Positions 34,086 through 43,845 of a stretch of DNA of 64,000 nt are shown piece after piece; position 1 is the stretch's first letter; every line of letters starts with the position of its first letter. The notes below the pieces were generated by a model. It worked only from the letters and a program-made list of their open reading frames with translations. It was not told the origin of the DNA and did no database searches. The translations under genes and the position numbers were made by a program. The stretch is from NCBI RefSeq assembly GCF_000686845.1, contig NZ_JMLS01000020.1, forward strand, positions 121,839 through 185,838, written 5' to 3'. This DNA is from Paenibacillus sp. UNC451MF (GTDB lineage Bacteria > Bacillota > Bacilli > Paenibacillales > NBRC-103111).

Positions 34086-35372
34086 ATGATCCATCCCGTT
34101 GCTAAAAAAATAGCTGTTGTCTTGGCATTCGCCGCAATAACCGCTTCCTGCAGCAACACAGGCAGCGAACCAAAGGCCACAATAGCCGAGGCGCCGCCGG
34201 TCACTCTAAAAATTTATATGTGGGACGCGATTTTCCAGGAGGATGTGTTTCAGAAATTGATTGCCGAGCCCGTCAAGAAAAAGTACCCGAACATTACTCT
34301 ACAGCAGATAGTGCGCGGACCGCAGACGCAGCCGGAGAGCATCGTAACCAATGCTGACAATGAGGTTGATATCATTATGGCCTGGAACGACGTGCTGGTG
34401 CAGTTTCAGGATTTGAAGCTGCTCGGCGATATTACGCCGGATGTCAAGAAAGCTGGGATGGACCTCGGCTTGTTCGACGCTCAAGTTCTCGACGGGATGC
34501 GCGATGGAGAGAAGAAAGAGATTTTATATGGACTGCCGTTCGCGCAAGATTTCTATGCTTTGTTTTACAATAAAGATTTGTTCGACAAGTTCGGCGTTGC
34601 TTATCCAAAGGATGGGATGACCTGGGAGGATGCAATTGAGCTGGCCAAGAAGCTGACGCGCGAAGACGGCGGAATCCAGTACAAAGGGCTCGACCCGGAA
34701 GGTCCGGAGAAGCTTGGCAATGCGTTGTCCTTGCCTTTTGTCGACCCGAAAATACAGAAGGCTACGCTTGATACCGAAGGGTGGAAGCGAGTATTCGAAA
34801 CGCTGAAGCAAATATACGGCATCCCCGGCAACCAGAATACGATTTCGAATCACGCGGGAACGGTAAACCGCTTTGCCAAGGATAAAAATGTGGCGATGTA
34901 TGCATCCCATGGCGTGGTGAGCGGCCTTGCGCAGTCCGATGTAAATTGGGATATCGCCCAATATCCGAGCTTCAAAGACAAGCCGAATCTGTACGGCATG
35001 GTGAAAGCATACGCGCTCTGCATTACAGCGACAAGCAAACATCGCGAGCAGGCGATGCAGACGCTTCAGGTGATGACTTCCGACGAAGTGCAGCTTGCTT
35101 ATACGAAATCTACCGCGATGCTGTCTGCTCTGAAAAATCCAGAGATGAACAAACATTTCGGTGAAGACCTGCCATTGTTGAAAGGGAAACATATTGAGGG
35201 GATTTTCAAAAGCAAGCCGGCTCCCTTCGTCGCCCAATCGATATATTCGGGCAAGGCGCGTCCACCGCTAGAAGCTAAGTTCAAAGACGTGATGGCCGGC
35301 AAAGATATCAATACAGCACTGCGGGAAGCGCAGGAAGAAGCGACCAAGCAGATCGACGCGTTGAAGAAGTAA
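34086..35372 (+). CDS. orphan extracellular solute-binding lipoprotein
   Basis: This 428-residue protein begins with a signal peptide ending ITASC, a lipobox, followed by the family-1 binding fold (VTLKIYMWDAIFQEDVFQKL; PFAQDFYALFYNKDLFDKFG). GGGAGGTT precedes the ATG. No permease genes accompany it, so it either feeds a transporter encoded elsewhere or acts as a sensor partner. The following gap 35373-35729 holds one terminator (35508-35538) and otherwise nothing I can support. Confidence 0.88.
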   Translation: MIHPVAKKIAVVLAFAAITASCSNTGSEPKATIAEAPPVTLKIYMWDAIFQEDVFQKLIAEPVKKKYPNITLQQIVRGPQTQPESIVTNADNEVDIIMAWNDVLVQFQDLKLLGDITPDVKKAGMDLGLFDAQVLDGMRDGEKKEILYGLPFAQDFYALFYNKDLFDKFGVAYPKDGMTWEDAIELAKKLTREDGGIQYKGLDPEGPEKLGNALSLPFVDPKIQKATLDTEGWKRVFETLKQIYGIPGNQNTISNHAGTVNRFAKDKNVAMYASHGVVSGLAQSDVNWDIAQYPSFKDKPNLYGMVKAYALCITATSKHREQAMQTLQVMTSDEVQLAYTKSTAMLSALKNPEMNKHFGEDLPLLKGKHIEGIFKSKPAPFVAQSIYSGKARPPLEAKFKDVMAGKDINTALREAQEEATKQIDALKK

Positions 35373-35507
35373 GCGGTAGTCAATTCGAAACGGAACGGCG
35401 AATGATCCGATGAATATAATAGCAAAGGCGTTTCCTTGACTGTAGGGGATGCTGCTTTATGGTCATCATGTGCTATTAATAAGTGGCAAAGTTAACAATC
35501 TAATTAA

Positions 35508-35538
35508 ACATCGTATCGAAAATGATGCGATGTTTTTT
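35508..35538 (+). terminator. intrinsic terminator
   Basis: ACATCGTATC and GATGCGATGT pair around GAAAAT with one G-T pair, followed by six T. It separates the orphan binding-protein gene from the two-component system. Confidence 0.75.
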
Positions 35539-35729
35539 GTTGTTTTTTGCACAACCACCGGCCAAGCGTGCCCCATAGAACACCTTAACCGCGCTGCTTA
35601 TGTGCAGGGAACATGTTGAGTAGATCTATCCCCTTCGTTCTTTGTTTAATAACATAAAAATAGCTATTTTCGAACAATAGGGTAAACGATTAAAATAATA
35701 GGATCATGGTATGGATGAGGAGATACAAA

Positions 35730-37571
35730 ATGAACAGAAAATGGCGATTTCTTCACCCCTTTTTTTCTCGAATGAGTTTGCGTAAAAAAATAGTTACCAT
35801 ATTCATCCTGCTTATCACGATACCACTGACTTTACAGGGATTGATCTCCTATTATGAATTCTCCAGTACCATTGAGAGGAGGACTGCTGACTCGACGATT
35901 CAGATTGCTGGTCAAATTAATCGCAACCTGGATAGGACATTAGTAGAAATGCAGCGTCTTTCCTTAATGCCTCTCTATGATCAAAAGGTTTTGTCTATTT
36001 TGGATAAATACAGTATGCCGGCGTATGTGCAAACGCGTCCAACGCTAGAGGAAATGGAAAAAATGTTTCTTTACATATCGGGATTGGCGTATAACCGTTC
36101 TGAGGTGAGGGGAATACAGGTCATTGCCAACAATGGCTTTATTTTTACCAACGTGGATTCAACCCGAATGCAATTTTCCGTGGATGTACAGAAGGAAGCG
36201 TGGTATGCCAAAGTCAGCCAAGCGGACGGCGCCTGGGCAATCATTCCTCCGCATAGGCCGGATTACTACATGGAGAACAATCCGCAGCAGTATTTCTCCG
36301 TCGCCCGCTTGATCCGTGAGCCGAATACGAATCGCTTGCTGGGGCTCATTAAAATTGATATGAAGATGGATGTATTCAAGCAGATTTTATCAAACGTGAA
36401 ATTTGAAGAGAAATGCAGCCTTTCCGTAGTAGATAGTAACAATGAACTCTTTTACAACGAAAGAAGCTGTACACAGGACCCCAATACGGAGCAAGTCTTA
36501 CGTGAAACAAAGCTGCCGAATGAAAGCTTTGCCAAGGATGTTACGTATGAGGGGAAACGTTTTTTGACTGTGGTCGATTATTCCGATTTTACTGGACTTA
36601 AAGTGATCAGCTTCATTCCGGTAAGCTCGCTGCTCAAAGATACGAAAACGTTACGTAATTTTACGGTCCTGCTCGCCATCGTTTTTTTGCTGGCTGCCGG
36701 GCTGCTTGCGATCTATTTTTCATACCGCATCAGCCGACCGTTAGACAGGCTCAAGAAAAAAATGATGCTTGTGCAGCGAGGAGACTTCCAGCAAAATGTC
36801 CCTGTGGAATCACAGGATGAAATCGGTCAATTGAGTAGAGGCTTCAACCGGATGACGGAGGAGATCGATCGGTTGGTCAAAGAAGTATATGAAATTGGAC
36901 TGAAGGAAAAAGAGGCGGAGCTTGCAGCCCTGCAAAGTCAGATTAATCCCCATTTTATTTACAACACGTTGGAATCCATTAACATGATCGCCATTGGAAA
37001 GCAAAACTATGAGGTATCCGATATGGTAACAGCACTCGGCAAAATGCTTCGCTACACGGTTGATAAGTACGATCGGATGGTCTTATTAAAAGAGGAGTTG
37101 GACTCCGTTGCGTCGTATGTCAAAATCCAAAAGATGCGTTACGGGGACCGGCTACGCGTCGAATTTGACTTAGAAGAAGGGATACAGCGTTATTTAATTC
37201 CGAAGCTGCTTCTCCAGCCTTTGGTCGAAAACGCGATTTATCACGGAATCGGCGACCAGGAGCAAGGAGGTACAATCTGGATCACGGCGCTTCGTTTTGA
37301 TAAGTATCTGCTGATTACAGTCAGGGATGATGGGGTCGGGATGACAGATGAACAAATGGAAAGTCTGCGCGCATCGCTTGCTTCGACCTTGCCTCCAGAA
37401 TCCGGGGATCATGGGCTGGCTTTGCGCAATATTTACCATCGTTTGATTCTGATGTTCGGAGAGGAGTACGAGCTGGAAGTCGATGCAAGTCCGGGAAAAG
37501 GTTCTGCATTTACTATTACAATACCGGTTATCGAAAGGGTGGACGATCATGCTCAAAATACTGCTGGTTGA
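35730..37571 (+). CDS. sensor histidine kinase, YesM-like
   Basis: The 613-residue membrane kinase has a first transmembrane helix near residue 20 (KIVTIFILLITIPLTLQGLI), a long extracellular sensor to about 295, a second helix (FTVLLAIVFLLAAGLLAIYF), a HAMP domain and a His_kinase domain with phospho-acceptor His408 in QINPHFIYNTLESINMI, then an ATP-binding domain ending in DHGLALRNIYHRL. I use ATG 35730, seven bases after GAGGAG. It overlaps the response regulator gene by 23 bases. YesM/YesN-type systems sense extracellular carbohydrate and control adjacent ABC importers, which fits the genes that follow. Confidence 0.9.
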   Translation: MNRKWRFLHPFFSRMSLRKKIVTIFILLITIPLTLQGLISYYEFSSTIERRTADSTIQIAGQINRNLDRTLVEMQRLSLMPLYDQKVLSILDKYSMPAYVQTRPTLEEMEKMFLYISGLAYNRSEVRGIQVIANNGFIFTNVDSTRMQFSVDVQKEAWYAKVSQADGAWAIIPPHRPDYYMENNPQQYFSVARLIREPNTNRLLGLIKIDMKMDVFKQILSNVKFEEKCSLSVVDSNNELFYNERSCTQDPNTEQVLRETKLPNESFAKDVTYEGKRFLTVVDYSDFTGLKVISFIPVSSLLKDTKTLRNFTVLLAIVFLLAAGLLAIYFSYRISRPLDRLKKKMMLVQRGDFQQNVPVESQDEIGQLSRGFNRMTEEIDRLVKEVYEIGLKEKEAELAALQSQINPHFIYNTLESINMIAIGKQNYEVSDMVTALGKMLRYTVDKYDRMVLLKEELDSVASYVKIQKMRYGDRLRVEFDLEEGIQRYLIPKLLLQPLVENAIYHGIGDQEQGGTIWITALRFDKYLLITVRDDGVGMTDEQMESLRASLASTLPPESGDHGLALRNIYHRLILMFGEEYELEVDASPGKGSAFTITIPVIERVDDHAQNTAG

Positions 37572-38316
37572 AGATGAAGAAATCATCCGAAACGGATTGA
37601 AAAACTTAATCGCACAAGTGTCTGCGGATTTTAACATAGTCAAGGAAGCCGTAAATGGACGGGAGGCGTTGGACTATTTGCAAAAGGAAGTACCGGATTT
37701 CATCATCACGGATATCCGTATGCGTGAGATGGACGGGTTGACGCTAACCGCCAAAGTACGGGAACGCTACCCACAGATGCCGATCCTGATCATTAGCGGA
37801 TACGGTGATTTTGAATATGCCAGGCAAGCGCTCCGGTATGGAGTCACCGATTATTTATTGAAGCCGATTGATCGATTGGCTCTAATTTCGGTTCTGGATC
37901 AAATTCGACGAGGATTCGGGCCAAAGGAGGGAAACTCGTCTCTTCCTGAGGAAGAATCGGATAGGCAAGAGATGCCTCCGAAAAATGACAATAGCAGGCG
38001 TCTGATCCGAAAGGTCAAAGAGTACATTCAAGAAAATCCGGATAAAGACCTGAAGCTTCAGGTTCTTGCAGAGTACGTTAATTTAAACCCGGCTTACCTC
38101 AGCCAGTTGTTTAAACAAGAAGCCAAAATTCATTTGTCCGATTTTATCACAGATGTCCGAATGCAGCGTGCAAAATATTTGCTTTCGAATTCCGACCTGA
38201 AGATTTATGATGTGGCTCGGCTCTCCGGCTACCAAAGCCCTAAGCATTTTATGCTGCTCTTCAAACAGCAGGTGGGCAAGACTCCTGGTGCATACAGAGA
38301 AGAGGGAGATTCTTAA
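37549..38316 (+). CDS. response regulator with AraC-type DNA-binding domain, YesN-like
   Basis: The 255-residue protein has a receiver domain (ILLVEDEEIIRNGL; phospho-acceptor Asp55 in FIITDIRMREMDG; Lys in LLKPID) and a C-terminal AraC double helix-turn-helix (LKLQVLAEYVNLNPAYLSQL and KIYDVARLSGYQSPKHFMLL). The start ATG at 37549 lies inside the end of the kinase gene, so translation is coupled. It probably activates the importer operon at 38425. Confidence 0.92.
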   Translation: MLKILLVEDEEIIRNGLKNLIAQVSADFNIVKEAVNGREALDYLQKEVPDFIITDIRMREMDGLTLTAKVRERYPQMPILIISGYGDFEYARQALRYGVTDYLLKPIDRLALISVLDQIRRGFGPKEGNSSLPEEESDRQEMPPKNDNSRRLIRKVKEYIQENPDKDLKLQVLAEYVNLNPAYLSQLFKQEAKIHLSDFITDVRMQRAKYLLSNSDLKIYDVARLSGYQSPKHFMLLFKQQVGKTPGAYREEGDS

Positions 38317-38364
38317 ATCTTCTAAACAAAACGTACCAAACCCAAATGTGAAGTGATTTATTTT

Positions 38365-38386
38365 ATAAAAGCGCTTTCAATATAAT
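38365..38386 (+). promoter_or_regulatory. candidate CcpA (cre) site next to the -10 box of the importer operon
   Basis: ATAAAAGCGCTTTCA (38365-38379) fits the catabolite-responsive element pattern WTGNAANCGNWNNCA with one mismatch. TATAAT follows at 38381-38386, about 40 bases before the binding-protein gene. A bound CcpA would overlap RNA polymerase, so glucose repression is expected. The -35 region is weak, which suits an operon needing the YesN-like activator. Confidence 0.55.
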
Positions 38387-38424
38387 AGGACTATCAAGAT
38401 CATCACTAAATGGGGGGAAACAGA

Positions 38425-39753
38425 ATGAAAGCATCGAAACGTAAGGCCAATATCATGCTCAGTATATCGGCCATACTCGCGGTCCTGGTTGCCGGCTGCA
38501 GCAATTCCGGTGCAGGAACACAACCGAGCGCAACGCCAGCTGGCAGTAGTGCGTCACCTGATACAAGCAAGCCTATCCAGCTCAAGTTTTTAACTTGGGG
38601 AAATCAGGCCCACCTCGATCTATACAAGACATTAATCGATAAGTACAGACAGACCCATCCGAACATTACGGTGGACCTGCAATCCGTTCCATTTCCGGAC
38701 TATCAGCAGAAGATCTCGGTATTGGCAGCAGGACGCGAACTTCCTGATGTCGCTTGGTTATCCGAGCGTATGGTCCCGCAGTTTATGGCCAACGGGATTC
38801 TGCAGGACATTTCCAGTGTAAAGCAGGATGCTTCCTTTAAAATGGATGATATTATCCCGTCCACACTGGATTTGTTCACCAAAGACGGTAAATTGTACGG
38901 ACTGCCATTCTCGACGCCGCCGAGCGTTATGTTCTATAACAAGGACCTGTTTGCCAAAGCAGGACTAACTTCTCCTAACGATCTTGCCAAACAAGGCAAA
39001 TGGACTTGGGAGGAATTTGTAAAAGACGCCAAGGCACTCTCAAGCGGTACAGGGGCTAACAAAATATATGGAGCGAACTTCTTCCGCGATTGGAAAACGT
39101 ATATTTTGCTGTCCAGCTACTCCTGGTCCAACGGAAGCGGCCCGTTCGATAAAGGCATGACCAAATTTACATGGAATGATCAATACGGAATTGAGACTTT
39201 CAAAATGCTGCAAAACATGATGTTCGTCGATCAGTCACATCCGAAAGCGGGCGAACAGGTCAGCTTCGAATCCGGTAAAATCGGAATGTTCTTCGATGTA
39301 TACAGCTATGTGTCCAAAGCAAGGACGATTAAAGACTTCAAATGGAGCATCGCTCCGATGCCGTCCGGTCCGAAAGGCTCTGTACCGATGCTGGGCCAAG
39401 CCGGATATGTCATGTTCAAAGGCAGCAAGTATCCTAAGGAATCCGAAGAATTCATGAAATTCCTGGCGAGTGAGGAAGGTATCAAGGCAACCCAAACGTT
39501 CTTCGTACCTCCGCGCAAGAGCGTGTTAGGCTCCGATGATTTTCTGAAGCAGCCGGGAAATCCTGATACGGTTGACATTAAGCAAGCCGTAATTGATGAA
39601 ATGCCGAAGGCCATCGTTCAACCGGGGCACGTCAATTGGGAGAAAATCGATAATGAAATCCTTGCAGGCTTCGATCAACTTTTCAGCCAAACGGCAACTC
39701 CGGAACAAATCGTAAAAACGCTGGAAACCAAGATCATCCCTCTTTTGAAATAG
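38425..39753 (+). CDS. extracellular solute-binding lipoprotein of the second importer
   Basis: The 442-residue protein begins MKASKRKANIMLSISAILAV then LVAGC, a lipoprotein signal, and a Ser/Thr/Pro-rich linker, then the binding fold (IQLKFLTWGNQAHLDLYKTL). The ATG at 38425 follows GGGGGGAAAC. It is first in a five-gene operon with two permeases, a TIM-barrel protein and an FAD oxidoreductase. No ATPase gene is present, so a shared MsmK-type ATPase must serve it. Confidence 0.9.
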   Translation: MKASKRKANIMLSISAILAVLVAGCSNSGAGTQPSATPAGSSASPDTSKPIQLKFLTWGNQAHLDLYKTLIDKYRQTHPNITVDLQSVPFPDYQQKISVLAAGRELPDVAWLSERMVPQFMANGILQDISSVKQDASFKMDDIIPSTLDLFTKDGKLYGLPFSTPPSVMFYNKDLFAKAGLTSPNDLAKQGKWTWEEFVKDAKALSSGTGANKIYGANFFRDWKTYILLSSYSWSNGSGPFDKGMTKFTWNDQYGIETFKMLQNMMFVDQSHPKAGEQVSFESGKIGMFFDVYSYVSKARTIKDFKWSIAPMPSGPKGSVPMLGQAGYVMFKGSKYPKESEEFMKFLASEEGIKATQTFFVPPRKSVLGSDDFLKQPGNPDTVDIKQAVIDEMPKAIVQPGHVNWEKIDNEILAGFDQLFSQTATPEQIVKTLETKIIPLLK

Positions 39754-39817
39754 GTAAGGAACGATGCGGTTCGTTGAAAGCGGGCCGCTGTTTTACAAAG
39801 GAAAGGAGAACCCGCAG

Positions 39818-40507
39818 ATGAATCGTTTGAAGACATCACTTAATCAAACTAAATTGCAATTGTTTGTTAGCCTTCCGGAGAATGACGCGGGATTGGCTAA
39901 AGTCGCAATCGAAGAAGGCGCAGACGGGCTAAAGGTGCATATGAATGTGGGCCACCGTGCCAGTGGCACCAGCTTCAGTGAGCTCTCGGAATACAGGGCA
40001 ACGTTCAAGGAGATTCGTTCCTTGTTCCACGGTCCTTTAGGTATAGTACCTGGAGGGTCCATAGAGGCCATTCTTCCTCATGAAATAGAGGAACTATCCG
40101 AGCTTGGGATTGACTTCTACTCCATTTATGCCTGGCATCTGCCGTCCTTTTTGCTGAAATCAGGCAAGCTGTCCTCCACTTTTGCTATCGATAACCGATT
40201 TGACCTCCGCTTTCTGGAGGCAGCCAAATCCTTTCCAATGCTGGAAGCGTTAGAAGCGTCCATCGTCCCGGGAGAAGAGTACGGATCACCGCTTAGTTTT
40301 GCCGATTTGTTAAAGTACCGCTGGTTGGTAGAGAATGCCGGGTTGCCCGTCATCGTTCCTTCTCAACGCAAAATCGTCCCTCAGGATATCCCTGCTCTAA
40401 AAGATTGCGGTATTCAAGTCCTGTTAGTTGGGGCTGTCGCCATCGGGAAACATGAGGACGAAATCCGTCGCATGGTCCACGCGTTCCGTAATGCGATAGA
40501 CAGATAG
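39818..40507 (+). CDS. TIM-barrel protein of unknown function
   Basis: The 229-residue protein has the alternating pattern of a beta/alpha barrel: LQLFVSLPENDAGLAKVAIE, GADGLKVHMNVGHRASGTSF, GPLGIVPGGSIEAI, GIDFYSIYAWHLPSF, LEALEASIVPGEEYG, LPVIVPSQRKIVPQDIPAL and VLLVGAVAIGKHEDEI. The last two resemble phosphate-binding strands 7 and 8 of ribulose-phosphate-binding barrels. Start ATG 39818 has AAAGGAAAGGAG upstream; the frame from 39764 lacks one. It lies between the binding protein and permease genes, so it likely acts on the imported compound, as an aldolase, isomerase or lyase. I cannot name the reaction. Confidence 0.6.
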   Translation: MNRLKTSLNQTKLQLFVSLPENDAGLAKVAIEEGADGLKVHMNVGHRASGTSFSELSEYRATFKEIRSLFHGPLGIVPGGSIEAILPHEIEELSELGIDFYSIYAWHLPSFLLKSGKLSSTFAIDNRFDLRFLEAAKSFPMLEALEASIVPGEEYGSPLSFADLLKYRWLVENAGLPVIVPSQRKIVPQDIPALKDCGIQVLLVGAVAIGKHEDEIRRMVHAFRNAIDR

Positions 40508-40518
40508 GGGGAAAGAAC

Positions 40519-41436
40519 ATGAGTGGCGAACAAGCCGCAGCTATCAAGAAGAAACATCCTTTGTCGCGGGAAGCTGCTATCACCGGATGGCTGTTTGTGG
40601 CGCCGATGGTTCTTGGTTTTATCACCTTCCTTATTGCTCCTTTAGTTATGGCTTTTTACATGAGCTTGACAGACTGGCCGATACTTGGCGATGCACAATT
40701 TATTGGTTTTGCTAATTACAAAGCAATCATCGCAGATGCCGAATTTTGGAAAATACTTGGGAATACATTTTACTTCTCGGCGGGTCTTGTACCGCTGAAT
40801 ATTATCCTGGCTTTGGGGCTTGCGCTGCTCCTTGCAAAAGGGAAGCCTGGCATGGGTCTCTTCCGTACCGCCATATTCGTGCCGGTCATGACTTCACTCA
40901 TCGTGTGGGCTATCGTCTGGAAGTATCTGTTTGCGACGGATACAGGCTTTATTAACCAGCTGCTGCAGTTGTTTTTTGGCGTTCAAGGCCCGGCCTGGCT
41001 GTACAATACACAATTAGCTATGCCTGCCGTTATTGTTACCAGCGTGCTGAAGAACGTCGGGCTCAATATGGTGCTGTTTATCGCCGCTTTGCAGCAGGTT
41101 CCGGCTCAGCTTTATGAAGCGGCCAAAATCGACGGGGCAGGCAGGCGGACCGTTTTCTTTCAAGTGACGGTGCCGATGATTACGCCAACGATATTTTTGA
41201 CGGTTATCATGACCGTAATCGGTTCGTTGAAGGTGTTTGGACAGATCTATGTGATGACCCAAGGCGGACCGAGCGGAAGCACTAAAGTACTCGTGTACTA
41301 TATTTGGGAAAAAGCGTTCAAACTGTTCGAGTTCGGTTATGCATCAGCTCTTGCCTATGTTCTCTTTTTCATCATCTTGATCTTTACACTGATTCAGTGG
41401 CAGCTCAGAAAAAGGTGGGTGTTCCATGAAAACTGA
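40519..41436 (+). CDS. carbohydrate ABC transporter permease (MalF/UgpA-like)
   Basis: The 305-residue membrane protein has six hydrophobic segments and the EAA loop YEAAKIDGAGRRTVFFQVTV. GGGGGAAAG precedes the ATG. It overlaps the next permease gene by 11 bases. Confidence 0.92.
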   Translation: MSGEQAAAIKKKHPLSREAAITGWLFVAPMVLGFITFLIAPLVMAFYMSLTDWPILGDAQFIGFANYKAIIADAEFWKILGNTFYFSAGLVPLNIILALGLALLLAKGKPGMGLFRTAIFVPVMTSLIVWAIVWKYLFATDTGFINQLLQLFFGVQGPAWLYNTQLAMPAVIVTSVLKNVGLNMVLFIAALQQVPAQLYEAAKIDGAGRRTVFFQVTVPMITPTIFLTVIMTVIGSLKVFGQIYVMTQGGPSGSTKVLVYYIWEKAFKLFEFGYASALAYVLFFIILIFTLIQWQLRKRWVFHEN

Positions 41437-42283
41437 AGGTGCAGTCTTGAAATCATCGAATTGGATCGCCGGCGCGCTGCATTATCTGGTGCTAGCCTTA
41501 ATATCGGTCGTGATGCTGATCCCGTTTTTATGGATGGTGTCTACTTCGCTTAAGGAGCCAGCCAAAATATTCGTGTTTCCGCCGGAATTTATTCCATCTG
41601 CGATCCGCTGGGCTAACTACACGGAAGTACTGAACAACACCCCTTTTCACTTGTATTATTTTAACAGTGTCTATATCGCGATTGTGGTAACGGTTGGGAC
41701 CGCTTTTTTTGCTTCGATGGCCGGATATTCGTTTGCTCGTATCCCGTTTAAAGGACGAGATCTCGTGTTCCTGTTATTGCTCAGCACCATGATGATTCCG
41801 GCAGAAGCCACTGCGATCCCGATGTTTTTGTTCATGCGGGATTTAGGGTTCAACAATACGCATGTTCCTTTGATTGCTCTGCCGATCTTTGGTGCGGAGG
41901 GAGCCTTTGGTGTATTTGTGATGCGGCAGTATTTTATTGCCATGCCAAAGGACCTGGAGGAAGCCGCTATGATCGACGGCTGCTCGCGAATGCGCACATT
42001 CTTTGAAATCATGCTTCCGATGGCCAAGCCGGCACTCGCTTCGCTGACAATCTTTACATTTTTAACGACCTGGAACGACTTTTTCAATCCGCTTATTTTT
42101 ATCAACAACCGGAATTTAATGACGCTGCCACTGGCACTTTCCCTGTTTACAGACGAGGCTGGCACGGCGTGGAACCTGCTGATGAGCGCTTCCGTTATGG
42201 TGACACTGCCGCTGCTGCTGGTTTTCTTCTTCGCGCAAAAGCAGTTTATACAAGGCATTGCAATGACAGGGTTAAAGGAGTAG
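41426..42283 (+). CDS. carbohydrate ABC transporter permease (MalG/UgpE-like)
   Basis: The 285-residue partner permease has six hydrophobic segments and the EAA loop LEEAAMIDGCSRMRTFFEIM. Its start lies inside the end of the previous gene, and AAAAAGGTGG supplies the ribosome binding site. The two form the membrane channel of the importer. Confidence 0.92.
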   Translation: MKTEGAVLKSSNWIAGALHYLVLALISVVMLIPFLWMVSTSLKEPAKIFVFPPEFIPSAIRWANYTEVLNNTPFHLYYFNSVYIAIVVTVGTAFFASMAGYSFARIPFKGRDLVFLLLLSTMMIPAEATAIPMFLFMRDLGFNNTHVPLIALPIFGAEGAFGVFVMRQYFIAMPKDLEEAAMIDGCSRMRTFFEIMLPMAKPALASLTIFTFLTTWNDFFNPLIFINNRNLMTLPLALSLFTDEAGTAWNLLMSASVMVTLPLLLVFFFAQKQFIQGIAMTGLKE

Positions 42284-42295
42284 AGGAGGAACGAG

Positions 42296-43639
42296 ATGAA
42301 CCGCATTTTAGAAGCTGATGTCGTGGTTGTCGGAGGCGGGCCTGCCGGCATTAATGCAGCCATCGCTGCCGGAAGACTAGGGGCATCCACCATTTTAATC
42401 GAACGCTATGGTTTTTTGGGAGGGATGTCGACAGCCGCCTCCGTCTATCCGTGGATGACCTTTCACACGGAGCAAGGCAACCAGGTCATTAAGGGAATTG
42501 CGCAGGAGTTGGTGGAACGATTAATGGCGCAAGGGGGCTCACCCGGCCATCTGCGGGACACGGTGGGATTCGTTCACACGGTAACACCGTATCACCCCGA
42601 GATTTACAAACTGGTTGCCATCGATATGCTCAAGGAAGCGGGCGTGCGGCTGCTGCTACACAGCTTTGTGGATGCCGTTGAGGTGGAAGACAACATTATT
42701 CGATCCGTACAAATTACGGGCAAATCGGGTCATTATCAAATCCGAGGGAAGATGTTCGTCGATGCCTCTGGAGATGCGGATGTGAGCTATTTATCCGGGG
42801 CTCCTACGCTGCAAGGGCGGGAAGGAGATCACGGCACCCAGCCGATGACGATGAAATTCCGGATGCGCGGAGTGGACCTAGAGGCCGTTCGCCGCAATAT
42901 GATAGAGAACCCGGATAATTTTTACCGGAAAACCCCTTTTAATGAACTAGATAAAATTCCATTGACAGGTGTCCAGGGCTTTTATTCACAGTGGAAAGCC
43001 GCAAATGTCCCTATAAATCGGGACCAGGTTCTTTTCTTCACTGGCCCTGCGGAAGATGAGGTATTGGTGAACTGCACCCGTGTACAGGGATTGGACGGTA
43101 CGGACATCGAAGATTTAACGAAGGCCGAGGAGGAGGGCCGCCGTCAAGTGATGATGATGGCCCAATTCTTGCAAAACTGGGTTCCTGGCTTCGCCAAAGC
43201 GAGCATCTCGTCGGTGGGAACACAAATCGGGATCAGGGAAACAAGACGCATTAACGGGCAGTATAGTCTGACCATTGAGGATGTTGTGTCGGGAAAACGG
43301 TTCGATGATGTGATTGCCAGAAGCGGATATCCGATCGATATTCACGATCCAAAAGGAAAGGGAGTTACTGCCGCGTGGATCGGTGGAGATGGCGCTTATG
43401 ATATTCCGTACCGTTGTCTTGTACCGCAAAAGATACAGAACCTGCTAGCAGCAGGGCGTTGTATCTCCACTTCTCATGAGGCCTTGGCAACTACTCGGTT
43501 AACGCCCAGCTGTATGGCCACCGGACAGGCAGCTGGAACTGCCGCTGCTCTGGCCAGTGCAAAGAACTTATCCGTCGCGGAAGTGGACGTAAAGATACTG
43601 CAGCAGATTCTGCTTCAATCCAATGTACAGTTAGCCTAA
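42296..43639 (+). CDS. FAD-dependent oxidoreductase
   Basis: The 447-residue flavoprotein begins with a dinucleotide-binding motif (VVVVGGGPAGINAAIAAGRL), followed by RYGFLGGMSTAASVYPW and the FVDASGDADVSYLSGAP segment, the pattern of the FAD_oxidored group, and ends with the typical ATTRLTPSCMATGQAAGTAA. It is translated 13 bases after the second permease. In this operon it probably oxidises the imported sugar or organic acid. The family is found in carbohydrate clusters of Paenibacillus, but the substrate is unknown. Confidence 0.85.
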   Translation: MNRILEADVVVVGGGPAGINAAIAAGRLGASTILIERYGFLGGMSTAASVYPWMTFHTEQGNQVIKGIAQELVERLMAQGGSPGHLRDTVGFVHTVTPYHPEIYKLVAIDMLKEAGVRLLLHSFVDAVEVEDNIIRSVQITGKSGHYQIRGKMFVDASGDADVSYLSGAPTLQGREGDHGTQPMTMKFRMRGVDLEAVRRNMIENPDNFYRKTPFNELDKIPLTGVQGFYSQWKAANVPINRDQVLFFTGPAEDEVLVNCTRVQGLDGTDIEDLTKAEEEGRRQVMMMAQFLQNWVPGFAKASISSVGTQIGIRETRRINGQYSLTIEDVVSGKRFDDVIARSGYPIDIHDPKGKGVTAAWIGGDGAYDIPYRCLVPQKIQNLLAAGRCISTSHEALATTRLTPSCMATGQAAGTAAALASAKNLSVAEVDVKILQQILLQSNVQLA

Positions 43640-43772
43640 TTGGATTCGCTCAGGTGTACTGAATTTCCAGTTACATTGGTTTACTGTCTCGAATGTACAA
43701 AGTAAATTGCTGTTTATCTCCTGTATATTTGCGTCATTGAGCCAACGTAAACGAGAGTTGAATAACAACACG

Positions 43773-43806
43773 ATGAGGTTGCAGCTTTAATTCACTACAA
43801 CCTCAT
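43773..43806. terminator. perfect 9-bp hairpin between the FAD oxidoreductase and a convergent gene
   Basis: ATGAGGTTG and CAACCTCAT pair around 16 bases. No long T-tract follows on either strand, so its terminator role is uncertain. Confidence 0.4.
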
Positions 43807-43845
43807 TACTCTGAATCCTGCAACACAATGAGTTGGTTATGCATT

